NCBI GenBank assembly: GCA_947462335.1
Contig: OX381720.1
Location: 65,059,946-65,123,945 of the forward strand
Direction: 5' to 3'
DNA: 64,000 nucleotides
From: Harmothoe impar
Lineage: Eukaryota > Annelida > Polychaeta > Phyllodocida > Polynoidae
Shown: positions 7,810 to 18,700 of the stretch, one piece after another
Numbering within the stretch: the first letter of the stretch is position 1
How the letters are laid out: each line of letters starts with the position of its first letter
Notes under the pieces: generated by a model
Database searches by the model: none
What the model saw: the letters and a program-made list of their open reading frames with translations, nothing else
Told to the model about the DNA's origin: nothing
Made by a program: the position numbers and the translations under genes

Positions 7810-8466
7810 ATCATTTAGGCAAAGCTCGTCGCTTTGCCGTTTTTTTTTTCTATTTCTGTGTTGTGACACGATCGTCTCGAAAAAGCAATAAGGGGTGTGA
7901 GCGCGGCGGTGACAAATACATATTGGAGCGTATGGTTTAAAATAGTGCGTCCCTATCTTCTTCAATTCGGCTGCGTTGCAATATGCGGGATAACAAGTGA
8001 CGACGTCGAAACGTTTAGAGACCGTGTTCACGTCGGCCACAACGCGCGCCCACCGAGTGGGAGCTGCAGTCGCTCCCAAGAAACCGATCGGCTTGTCGAA
8101 TCGTTTCATAGCACTTATTCTCACTTTATAAGAGGAGGCAGGGTGAGGAGAGTAGCGGCGCTCTTTCTTTTCATGAAACGCCCAACGAGTGGGGGCGCTG
8201 AGAGCAGCTGTTATGCAATAGTAGAGTAAATGCTGTTCTGAGAAGACGGCTCTCGGCCATGTCGCTACGTTTTCCTTTTCCGCTCTTGTATAACGACGAT
8301 GGCGCTCAGCTTTGCATTTCTCGAGAATTCGGTACGCCTCAAGAGAAGCGTGAACCTCAACTACGTGACGCTCTCTCCTTTGAGATAAAAAAATAGCCGG
8401 GCAGTTGAGGAGAGCGCTTTGTTCGCGCGACCGTCTTTTAGAAACTCGCGCCCTCTGCAGCGCCAT
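7726..8466 (-). CDS. Hypothetical Arg/Lys-rich protein
   Basis: The frame is open for 246 codons, but the last 35 or so are an artefact-like poly-Lys/Leu/Phe tail from simple repeats, so a natural product may be nearer 210 aa or end through another mechanism. The N-terminus is basic (RARVSKRRSREQ), and two copies of an APTRWA motif occur about 50 residues apart. Several Cys and His in the C-terminal part (ICICHRRAHTPYC) could bind a metal. I do not recognise a family. It is the first gene to the left of the divergent promoter region, with TATA at 8683-8690 and a GGC-triplet-rich leader, the same place the death-domain gene has in element B. Confidence 0.5.
7738..7838. repeat. GAG-triplet run, poly-T tract and short hairpin
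   Basis: Low-complexity DNA: a run of GAG triplets (7740-7770), a T tract of about 30 (7775-7808), then a 7-bp hairpin GGCAAAG/CTTTGCC (7818-7838) followed by another T run. The triplet and T tracts are read as poly-Leu, poly-Phe and poly-Lys in neighbouring open frames and are unlikely to be coding. Confidence 0.8.
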
Positions 8467-8574
8467 ATTTCTTTCCTCCGAAACAAAAAAGACTGAGTGA
8501 AAATAAAAATTTAAGAAAACAAAAAGCTCAAAGAAAAAAAATAAGCAATAAGCAGACTCAGCTCGAAATTCCCT

Positions 8575-8655
8575 GCTGGCGTGATGGCGGTGACTGCAGG
8601 CGGTGGCGGCGGTCGGCTGGCCGGCGGTGGCGGTGTCGGCGGCGATGGTAGAAGG
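8575..8655. repeat. GGC/GGT triplet-rich leader
   Basis: An imperfect run of GGC, GGT and GGA triplets lies between the minus-strand gene start (8466) and its TATA element (8683-8690). Element B has a purer GGC/GGT run at 44273-44340 in the equivalent place. Confidence 0.7.
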
Positions 8656-8682
8656 GTGTGTGGAAAGAGAGACGCATCTCAG

Positions 8683-8690
8683 TCTTTTAT
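8683..8690 (-). promoter_or_regulatory. TATA box, minus-strand arm of divergent promoter
   Basis: The minus strand reads TATAAAAGACTGAGATG, sharing the AAAAGACTG downstream block with the capsid-gene promoter. It would drive the hypothetical gene ending at 7726. The plus-strand TATA at 9197 points the other way, so 8690-9197 is a divergent control region. Confidence 0.55.
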
Positions 8691-8699
8691 AGGAGCGGC

Positions 8700-9195
8700 G
8701 AGTCTGACATTTTCAGCTGTCGCATGCTGACCTGCTGCTATCATAAGAGAAACAAAAGCCCTAATCACACTTTTCAGCTGGATCCTTCCACCCCGCCAGA
8801 CATGGATCCCAGATGGGAAGGCGGTTTAAAATTAAATCCGTGTACCGACTGTCATACAATAGGGTAATTAGTTGAACGCGTGTTACCTGTATAAAGGATT
8901 AACGGGTCATGGGCTCAGCGTGTGTATAGAAAAACAACTACAGGTAGCGTGAACAAAGCGACCCCCTCCCTTTCTGTCACTCTGTCTGTGACTAGAGGGT
9001 GCGCGTGTGGTAAGCGGCTTATATCTAAAGAAAAAAACAAATCACCCTCGCCTGTCATCAGCAGACAGCCGGCCGGCGGCTGGAAAATGCGATTAGAGGG
9101 ATGATGAGCCACGTAGTAAGCGACTTAAGGCTGATCTAAAGACCTGCCGTGAAGGGGCAGCTGGCCGGTGGCTTGAAAAAAGGCGGGGCGTAAGG
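8700..9195. promoter_or_regulatory. Divergent control region of element A
   Basis: No convincing gene lies here. It holds TTTTCAGCTGGATCC (8771-8785), the exact inverse of a 15-mer in element B, and GTGGTAAGCGGCTTA (9006-9020), exactly present in B at 44952 and 45114. A degenerate copy of the latter lies at 9113-9127. A GCCGGCCGGCGGCTGG block (about 9068) also resembles B. I infer shared regulatory or replication/packaging signals. Confidence 0.6.
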
Positions 9196-9196
9196 G

Positions 9197-9204
9197 TATA
9201 TAAG
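9197..9204 (+). promoter_or_regulatory. TATA box for the Ala-rich gene
   Basis: GTATATAAGGGGAGTGAAACC closely matches the element B promoter GTATATAAGGGGCTTGGAAACC at 45290. The context, an upstream TAAGCGRCTTA motif and then TATATAAGGGG, is the same in both elements. Confidence 0.7.
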
Positions 9205-9240
9205 GGGAGTGAAACCACATTCAGCATCGTCATCATCGTT

Positions 9241-9244
9241 CACG

Positions 9245-9289
<45 letters not shown>

Positions 9290-9290
9290 G
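9241..9290. repeat. ACT triplet microsatellite in 5' leader
   Basis: About fourteen CTA/ACC triplets lie between the TATA box and the chosen ATG of the Ala-rich gene. Confidence 0.85.
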
Positions 9291-9319
9291 CACCGCGCCT
9301 CAATTTGCAGATCCTCGTG

Positions 9320-9955
9320 ATGGAAAGTTGCTACCGTGACATGAAGCGGAATGACGAAGCGGCGCGCGAATGTGAAGCTGATGCTGTAGCCTCTGCTACT
9401 GCTGCTGCTAGTGCTGCTCAGCGTGCTACTGCTGCATTTACTGCGGCTGTTAGTGACGCGGGTCGTGATGACGTTGTTGTTGTTGCCGCTGCGGCTGTGA
9501 CTGCTGCTGTTGCTGCCGCCGATGCAGCTACTCATGCCACCGATGCCGACGCTGCTGCTGCTGATGCTGTTGCGGCTGCCGATGACGCCGCTGATAACGC
9601 TACTAGTGCCCGCTCTGCCGCCCTTGCTACTGTCGCTGCTGCTGTTGTTGCTAATGCTCACGCTACTGCTGCTGCCGCTGCTGCTACTGCTGCTACCGCT
9701 GCTGCCGAGGCTGCTGCCGCTGCTGCCGATGCTGCTGCCGATGCTGCCGATGCTGCTGCCGATGCTGATGTTAGCAGTCGCGTCGACAAAGAATCGTCAT
9801 TTGTCACTCTTAAAGCCGCTCCAGTGGAACGCGCGACGGGTAGTAGGGCTACCAACGCGACGGCCGGATGGTGCAAATGGTGTCGTCGCTTCTGCTCGTG
9901 CGCTTGCTTTTCTTCCGGTCCTACCTGCTGCTGCTACGGTATGATAGTGTTATAG
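9320..9955 (+). CDS. Ala-rich protein with Cys-rich tail, unknown
   Basis: I choose the ATG at 9320 (211 aa); upstream in-frame codons have no ATG. Residues about 15-155 are almost only Ala with spaced Asp, Thr and Val, in an irregular alanine-helix pattern (such as AADAATHATDADAAAADAVA). The DNA is a decayed run of GCT/GCC/GCN triplets, so the domain probably grew by triplet expansion. The last 60 residues are different: a Lys/Glu linker, then WCKWCRRFCSCACF and CCCY, a Cys-rich hydrophobic end that could be lipid-modified or metal-binding. No family is recognised. It is the only plus-strand gene of element A and uses a promoter like that of the PC4-like gene of element B. Confidence 0.6.
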   Translation: MESCYRDMKRNDEAARECEADAVASATAAASAAQRATAAFTAAVSDAGRDDVVVVAAAAVTAAVAAADAATHATDADAAAADAVAAADDAADNATSARSAALATVAAAVVANAHATAAAAAATAATAAAEAAAAAADAAADAADAAADADVSSRVDKESSFVTLKAAPVERATGSRATNATAGWCKWCRRFCSCACFSSGPTCCCYGMIVL

Positions 9956-10043
9956 TGTTTGAATGAGAACGCGCGTAGTTACACATAGACGCTGTTACAG
10001 ATGTGCTTTTTTATTCGAAAATATAATTTTAACATAAGATGGA

Positions 10044-10463
10044 ACTTGTTGTGTTTTTTTCTATATATACGTTGTTTGTTTACAAACAGTCACGTGTCAC
10101 GTGGTGTTGTTTACAAACAAGAGAGCCACGTGGTGTTGTTTACAAACAAACCCTAAGTAGGTCACGTTACCCTAGTTACCAGAATGCCGGCTTCTGATTG
10201 GCTGAGCCTAAGTAGGTCACGTGACGTAAGTAGGTCACGTTACCATAGTTACCAGAATGCCAGCCTCTCATTGGCTGAGAGCTTCTAAGTAGGTCAGTAG
10301 GTCACCCAGAATGCTGGCTTCTGATTGGCTGAGAGCCCTAAGTAGGTCACGTTACCATGGCAACGGGTCACGTGACCAAATGGAGGCCTCTGATTGGCTG
10401 CATGTCGATTGAGTAATAAACAGTACTTAACTATAGTCCCGTTCCGATACATACTATACTACT
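10044..10463 (-). repeat. Right terminal inverted repeat of element A
   Basis: This is the inverted copy of the left end with a few substitutions and small length differences (for example, one subterminal unit has an extra AGGTC copy). It ends ATACTATACTACT, the complement of the left end, and host DNA follows immediately. Confidence 0.93.
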
Positions 10464-11029
10464 CTTATTTCTCTTGAAAGTGATCATTTGGTCCCACCGC
10501 CTGTTGTCCATAAAACCCTCCCTTTGTCCTGCTTCTTCCCCGGCACCCAGCTCTCTGTACTGACAGCTCTCATACAGGGTCATTAACAACAGCTGTGTGT
10601 CAGCAGCATTTAGGCCTCTATAAGCCACCATAATAACTGTCAATCCCTTTTTCTCCAAGCTACCCCCAATTGAATAATAATGTATAATTTTTTGCCTTTT
10701 CACGCGTCCACTATTGCCTACTTTGGCACACATTACCTTAAATACACAGAACTACAGACATACAGTGTTTGCACTTGTAAACCCTTTTATTGTGCCCCTA
10801 CATGGGTAATATTCGACACGAGCGACACGGGCGACACAGAAACACGGCCCTTTTAAAAATCAAGGTACTTCATGGAATCCCCCTTGGAGATGTAAACCCC
10901 TCTTGGGGGTCTATAAAATTCCACTTGTTTGAGTAAAAAAGCCAGCATGTTACTATGGAACAAAGGGGCAAGAACACGCACAATTTCCGCCCCAGGGGGT
11001 AACATTTTTGACCCCTCTAGAGGGGGACA
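10464..11029. other. Intergenic DNA with a degenerate member of a GC-homopolymer MITE family
   Basis: There is no supported gene; a minus-strand open frame at 10431-10733 runs into the terminal repeat and is not recognised. The part at about 10840-11029 contains CCCTTTTAAAAATC and a GTTACTATGGAACAAAGGGG block that also occurs in other elements in this window (23120, 35055, 36770 and 38950). Confidence 0.5.
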
Positions 11030-11226
11030 CGACACGATCGATGCTAACAGGACATGACACGAAAGATCTTAACAGGACACGACACGATAGATGTGAAAGG
11101 GAATGACACGATAGATGTTAACACGACATAACATGGTGGATGTTAGGAGGACACGATACATGTTAACATAACACAATAGATGTTAGCAGGACACGATAGA
11201 TGTTAACAGGACACGATAGATGTTTA
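11030..11226. repeat. Tandem repeat, ACACGATAGATGTTAACAGG-type unit
   Basis: About eight imperfect units of 20-26 bp (GACACGATAGATGTTAACAG and variants). Confidence 0.85.
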
Positions 11227-12008
11227 CACAACATGCCATTGTGTCCCTGGAAATGCTGTCATATGATTTACTATAGAACATGACCTCCACCTCGTGTGTA
11301 TAAAACAACCTAATTCCACTTAGCTTTGGAGTGGTAGATTCGCCACTTTCGGACGTTCATTGGCACTGCCACTAAGACCCTTTTCTGGTTGGGCATGGGC
11401 ATTGGCCTATGTCACCTACACTCAAGTACAGCACACTTGCAGGGGAGGGTTCAGGAAGCGGTAGTCTGGGAGGAGAGGGTTTATATTCTATGCCACATAT
11501 GTCATTAAGAGGTATGGTCTTTTTTAGACTAAACTGTTCAGGCATCTAGTAACAATTCTGTAATTCCTGAAAGTGGAATACATCATTCAATCTCCTTGGT
11601 CTCCCTGATGAACAGTGAAAAATGATAAAGCTCAGACTAAGCTCCCCCAATTTCCATAGTAGTGAAATCTTCAAATCAATAGCAATGTCATTTATACTTT
11701 TCCCATAACATGAGAACACAGTTATGCAACTATTACATAATGATATAAGATGCTGATAATGGGGTTTTTGACCCTTGGAACAGTTACACGTGTCACCAGA
11801 CTAAACCAGATTAAATTAGACCTTAACTGTATTCCTACATCAGGCTCCCCCTACAGGGCTGGTGCACTCTGCCTGATGCAGCAATGCAGCATCTACAAGG
11901 TACTCACACACTATACTCTCATGCATCATGCTGACAGATACATATGAAGGTTTAATATGTGAGCTAAAAGCTGAACTATGTGAGTTCTACGATATGAATG
12001 TGTTTATG

Positions 12009-12176
<168 letters not shown>

Positions 12177-14870
12177 AATATGACCCAAATACTTGGTGGT
12201 CTCCCATGCCCTGTTTCCTATCTGGTGTGTTCACGTAATCAGGACCGTGATAAGAGTTACACTTCGGGACAGCGCACAACTACCTGTACAACAAGAGACA
12301 TGTAAGTTTATAAATACTTGTCTTCAATCGTGAATAATACGATGAGGTCCTAATGTTGACATCTACAAGAGGGGCTTAGTGGTCGGGGTGGGTGTGGGGT
12401 CAGTAACACGTCTGTGGGTTTAGTACTGGGATGGGGTGGCCAGTGACAGTGCTATGGGTGGGGAAGATCAATGCCCACATTGGGTGTAATAGATAGCGTA
12501 CAAGAGAGTCGCTGTATAAGTGTATAAGCCAAGGACATGAAACTGCTTAAGGCGCGAGCTGAAGATGACTACAATTGGCAAGGTGTATAACACGTATGGA
12601 GCTCCTCACGGGTAGCCATGTGTGACTTATACACAGTGACTGTGTGTGTGTGAGGTGGGGACTAGAGGATATCCAGACACATACAGCGACAATGGTGGTT
12701 GGTGCATTCACTCCACTGTCCACATGGCCACTGACCCCCCCCCCCCTCTGTCTGCTAGTCCCTAGTTCCCACCACAGGGGGAAGCACTGTGACGGTAACC
12801 TGCTTCTTTCAAAATCAAGATAGTTCAGAGGCAGCTCATTTATGCAAAATGATCGTGCGTAGACTCTAATGCTGTGAAAACAGTTAGCTGCCAGGAGATG
12901 ATCATGTTTCTCAGTTGATGGTAAGCAAAGATGAAATGTTTCCAATTAGTCCAGGCCATGATAGACCATGAGCTCATGTGATATGATCCAAAGCACCCCT
13001 CGTGGAGAAACCTGCTGTTCAGACAGATCACCATGGACCTCTGTCTATATTGCCTTTATGGATATTTCACAACCAATGTTGTAGCTACACTGATAAAATG
13101 AAGGGATCCAAACTTGTCAAATGGTTGTCTTATAAGTAGAGCTTATGTCTTTAAAGTGACGATCGTGAAATAAAAAAGTTAAAGGTTGTCTACCTCAGGA
13201 CCTACCAAGTTACCATCCCACAAGACAACACTAGACTCATCTAACTGACAATGCTAGCCCAGGTGGTGGCCCACTCCAAATGACGAGTCTAGGGTCGTCA
13301 AATTCACAACCCTAGAATAGTTAACCCTTTATTGGCTGCAAGCTACTTTAAATGTGCCTCAATCCTATTGTCAGCATGATGCATGAATGTAGACCTGGCG
13401 AGTCTATTCATCAAGACTGCATTCATAAATCATGCGGACCCTTTGGAAATGTATTAACAGTTAGGTGAGTAAACTTACCGAGGCTGAATTCATGCATTAT
13501 GATCCCATAGAGCATAGCACCTTAAACCCGCAGTTCTTACTGCATGTCCAGTAACAGTCCGAGTGCAGTCGGGACAGGTACTCAGCTCTATATATAGGGG
13601 CGCTGGGCCTTTAAAGCACTATGCAACCCTTCAAGGGTTAACTTGTGCACTATAACCTCTTTTTCACTGCAGGTGGAGCTCACTGGGTTGTGAGCCTAGG
13701 CATAATTACTGTCCATGTCTCTAATTCTCAGGTTTGTGATAGCTAATTCATAGAGGTATATAGGTTAGGGGAATCCCTGCCATGTCCTAAAAGTCTGTAT
13801 GACAGTATTTCTAGTCCTCAGTAACAGACTGTTAACACATATACAATGACTGTAGATGTCATACCCATGAGAGTTTCCTTGCAGCTATTGTACTTTTGAA
13901 ATAAACACAAAAGAGGTGTATATCAAAACATTGAATCTTTTACCTTTTCTAGCATCTCCAATAGATAATTCTCAAGATTCTCCAAAGCATGAATGTGTAT
14001 TTCCAGAATTATGATTAAGATCAACATAGAAATAATGCAATTTATTCCCTCACTTTATACATCATGCATGCTATACTGATACCACCTACAGGGGGAATCC
14101 TAAATCAGGCCCTGGTTGACATGTCTAGGGCTGGCATATGTCAGACTTTGGGCTGGCACATGCCAAGTAGGTACTTTATCTGAGAACTATAGTTAGAACA
14201 CCCGCTACCTTGTCACTTAGAATAGTATGCAGACGACTTTCTTTTTTGAGTGTACCCCCCTTCCCTGTACACAGTGTTGTATAAGGCTATTCAGATGAAG
14301 GTTTCTGGGTGCGGGATTCACTCAGACTGCAGACATTGCCAAGATACCTCAACATGCACCATGATCTAGTGTTAGGTTCAGTTGGCTCATGTTGCCTCAC
14401 AACACCACACTGTATTGCTACAGCCCAGGGACTGCTCATTGGGTAAGTACTGGGGGGGGGGGGGCACAATGTGAGCCCTTCTTAGCAGGAGGTGTCAAGG
14501 GTTCTGACCCCTTATGATGGGGACATAAAGAATGGTGTCCCGTTTAAGCCAAGAAAAAACACACATTACCTTGAATGGGTGGGGGGGAGGGGGAGTTTTG
14601 TACCTTTGGCAAGGCGGGGTGGGGTTGAAATATTGTGCATGCTCTGGAGAAGGAGGCCTTAACAATTGAGACTTCTCCACCTCCCTCAAAATGAATTAAT
14701 GTATACTCCTCTAGACCTATTGATGCTAATGTAATGAATAACTCAATCTGACAGCAATGCATTCCTACCTTATACCCATTATACATAGAAGACACCATGA
14801 CTCAAGTTCTATGAGTCCTTGCTCTGGTACACACAATGGGAGTACTCCTACAGGGGCAGGGCTGAGTGCC

Positions 14871-14872
<2 letters not shown>

Positions 14873-14904
<32 letters not shown>
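14873..14904. repeat. (TG)n microsatellite
   Basis: About sixteen uninterrupted TG units. Confidence 0.95.
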
Positions 14905-14906
<2 letters not shown>

Positions 14907-15018
14907 GTTGTTAGACACCACTGCAGCTCACTCCACACCTTATACTACTAGTGTAGCTCTACCATTGAGTAATGAGTTATGCTAGATTCCAACCTCAGTA
15001 GTCATCAATGTGTCCAGA

Positions 15019-15600
15019 TACACTCTAAAAATGTGTGTTAACTTAACACACCTTTTCAACTTGCTGTTTTTTTGTATACTCATTTTACACACTTTTTTTT
15101 TACACACTAATCATAAAAGTGTGTAGGGAGAAAAAAATTACTAAAATGTCAAGTGTGTAGGAAAAATTGTATGACTGATATATTGCCTTATGTTATAGCT
15201 GAACACACAGGAAAGGTATCCCAATCCTTCCACATTATTTATTCAGGCTTCAAAGGAACTTCTCAGCTTCCATTAAAGTAACACTTCATGATATGTTTTG
15301 TTACAGCAGATCTAGGTCCCTAGGTTTCTCAGTGTGTACCACCAATATATAACAGGTTAACATTTTAAATCTTCAAACATGATCTAAAGTGGAATAAAGT
15401 CTTGAAGTGTGACTGAAATTTGTAAAACAATGCTTTTGATGCCATCTGGTGTCGATAATTTTAATACAGACATTTGATGAAAAAAAAGTGTGTAGGCCTA
15501 AGTGTGTTTAGAAAATGTGTTCGTGCTCGTAATGTATGTAGCATTTCAAAGTGCATCAAATGTAAATGTGTGTTACCCTTTATCCACTTTTTACAGTGTA
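15019..15600. mobile_element. Non-autonomous TIR element (MITE-like)
   Basis: The ends TACACTCTAAAAATGTG and CACTTTTTACAGTGTA are inverted repeats of each other, with TA at both edges as for Tc1/mariner-type duplications. The interior repeats GTGTGTAGG-like words and has no coding frame. Confidence 0.5.
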
Positions 15601-15757
15601 TTAACCCCGCTCGGTACAGCACCTGTGTACAGCAGAGAGCTGTCTGAGTCCTCTTCATGTCATGTTTGCTACATCCTTACATCTAGCCTTCTAGTGGACT
15701 GCTGGCTAGGTCTACCTCTAGTTCTACACTGGTAGGATAACTTACCCCTTTACTACT

Positions 15758-18700
15758 ATGTCTAGGATGGCGGCGGCCCTGGCAGCCTACCTAGTGTGCC
15801 TCCTCACTGTGGGCGTGGTTACAGAAGGTGAGACCCCTGTAAGATAACTTACAAGTTATAATAGTTGTTGTTGTTAATTCGTTTATTTTTATCCTGAGGA
15901 GTTACATAACCATTATAGATTGTATTTCTTGTATTCCACAGCATTAATGTGTATAATATATTCCGTTAAGCAGACGACTAACCACTTTTCCTTAGTTAGG
16001 GGTGGTAATAGGATGGGGGGGGGGCTGACCACGGTGTATTTGTTGATTGACCAGAGACATGTCCCATCGCTGTTTTATGTAGTTCCACTTAGATTTGGAG
16101 AACTGATAACATGATACAATTCTGAGGGATAAAGGCCCCACATGGCTATACATGTGTGAAGCTGTACTTGTTGATAGTGTAGGGCAGAAAGTGGCGGTTC
16201 ACATTGTATTTGATGTATCCCCATGTACAGAGACAATACACACACGTGTTGATGTTTTCAGATGCTGCATGTTCAGGCTGCACCGAGTCATGTGAGTAGT
16301 CATTGTTGTATATCCAACAAATAAGTGAATAAATCCAAAAAGCTGGAAACCTCCTCCTTGTTCTGGGTGTGAGGATAGGATTCTGTGGTGTTGATCCTTA
16401 CATGCACATATAGAGCTTTCTATACAGAACTCATGTCAGAATATTGAAACACTTCACAAAGAATTTGATATATTTCATGAATTATTGTCAATTTCAATAC
16501 ATTTTTTGTTTTAATATTTATGTATATCTACAATATAATAAATGCAAGTACTATGTTGCTGTCCTTGCCTGTACAGCGTGTGTACCGGACCCGTGTCGCG
16601 GCGGAGAGACCTGCTCCTCCTGTCCGGATAACTGCATCTTCAAAGCCAAGTGCTCCAGGGGAGCTGATATATGTCTAGGTAAGGACTCCTCATAAATACA
16701 ACCCTCATCCAGTCCTCACTGTTACTGCTGGTATATGTATGGGTAAGGACTCGATCCTCATAAAGATTTTTATGTTTTAAGGTTTTTATTGCCATAACAA
16801 AACATACTCAGTAGAAGTGGTAACATGACAACAGGTAATCCTTAATGTTCGCAACGATCTCAGTTTGTTATCACATAATTGATAATGATATAAAAATGGA
16901 AAAATATACAATGAGAACAAGATGAGTTACACGAAAAGGAAACAGTAAATATACAAAATACAAACAGAATGTAATTACATAAGTGGCGCTATAAAAAAAA
17001 CAATATTGCTGAGGTGAAAACAAAGAGAGGGATTCCCAGCCAGCAAGTGAAGTCTAAGTTCATATAACATTCAAACTGAGATGACATTGTATGCACAGCC
17101 AGATACACATCATGGCAATCAACGATAGGGTGCATCCTTATAGCATAGCTCTCTTAGACCAGACGATGAATTAGTTAGTTATATACTGTACCATACATTG
17201 ATAGGTGAAGTCATTATAACCTCTCCCATCACTTGACACTAATCATTAATGGACGAGTTGGGTTTCCATTCAGGTGACGTTATTACGACATCTCCCGTCC
17301 GACAAACTCAACCCATGCATTCTAGTCAAACTCTTCAAGAAGAGCCTTTGCAGGATTGTTGGTGACAGTGTCCAAATCCTGAATCTTACCAATTCTTTTC
17401 TTGAAAACAAATTTATCCTTACTGGTCTGATACCATGAACCCAAATTATTGCATAACTTGACTCCCCTAAATAAAGGGGAATTATGAATTCCACTGTTAC
17501 GGGCCCTTGGTAGTTTAAAGCGAATCTTGTTTGTAGATCTCATCCCTGGTCGCCTCTCATGGTCATCTACCCACGCAGGATTCAGCATGTAGTTCAGTAG
17601 TAAATCCTGCTTCCTTCTAGGTAACCTCGGAATGCCTGATAGCCTGTACATGGTATCTTCAGACATATGTTTTCCACGGAAACAGATTTTCAATCCACGT
17701 TTCTGTAGTCTGTCCAACTTTTTCGTAATGTCTTTGTTTGCTCCGTCATGAACAAAGCTCGCATAGTTAAACAAGCTTAATACTGTGGATTTATATACCT
17801 GGATACACACATTTTTAGACATATATACACAGAGCTGCACGCTAAAGTGACTGAGTCACTGGTTACTGCACTTGCCGTGTTTGGGGCGTATTGCACCCTG
17901 GCCGTAGGTCTAGTGCAATACGCCCAAAACACGGCAAGTGCAGTAACCAGTGAAGAGAGCACTTTTAAGTGACGCTCTGTATTTATTTCAGGGTATTTCA
18001 GTCTAAAACATATACACAATCCATGTTTGTTAACTTCCGCGATGTTTTCTTACTTCCACGGTGTTTGGTTACGTCCGTAGTGCCGCGATTTTGAATTCCG
18101 CGCAGTTCACGTGACCCTCGGTAACATGACAACCCCATGGCAACCCCATTGCGACCCCTAGCAGCGTGAAATACGGCCACAGCGTGAAATATGACATAGG
18201 GTTATTTCACACTTCACTCGCATACGGTACTCCCATAGGGTTAACCTTGATAGATCGTATTCACCATGAAATAAAAATAGAACCCTCATCCAGTCCTTAC
18301 TGTTACTGCTGGTATATGTGTGGGTAAGAACTCGATCCTCATAAATACAACCCTTATCCTGTTATACGAGCACAGACTCAGCGGATGTGATGAATGAAAC
18401 ATTGCCTTCCTTCTTGAAAATGTTGCATTAGACAATTGTCCAGTCCAAATTTCATACTTATAGCACAATTTGAACGATTGTTCCACTAATCTGCCTCACT
18501 AGTAGAGATGTTTCCACTCTGAGGAAAAAGTGAACGTTACCGTCTCCAAAAGCACTCTCAGTTTAATGCTCCCTTTTTTCCTCAGTGCAGTTTGAAGTTT
18601 ATTGCTATAGCTAAAGTAGAGGACTGTTTATTCATTGATGGTGTGTGGCCTTTACTTGGTGTGGCAGGGTGTGGCCTTTACTTGGTGTGGCAGGGTGTGG

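Larger units (their letters stand above)
1..10463. mobile_element. Polinton/Maverick element A (structural and integration half)
   Basis: The element is bounded by inverted terminal repeats starting 5'-AGTAGTATAG and ending with the exact complement. It carries integrase, packaging ATPase, protease, major and minor capsid genes, the hallmark set of Polintons (adintovirus-like elements). At 10.5 kb it is much shorter than the usual 15-20 kb, and it has no family B DNA polymerase, although most of its genes are open. Nine or ten genes are packed on the minus strand with gaps of 8-80 bp or small overlaps; one gene at the right end is on the plus strand. The window starts on the first base of the element, so the left target duplication cannot be checked; on the right the host sequence after the terminus begins CTTATT. 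Confidence 0.93.

Noticed and set aside
9278..9944. Poly-Leu/Pro and Ser/Asn frames over the Ala-rich gene
   Set aside because: Shadows of GCN triplets; the Ala frame alone has a sensible TATA/ATG placement and a distinct C-terminal tail.
10431..10733. 100-codon minus-strand frame next to element A
   Set aside because: Its last codons are the transposon terminus, no family is recognised and there is no supporting exon structure.
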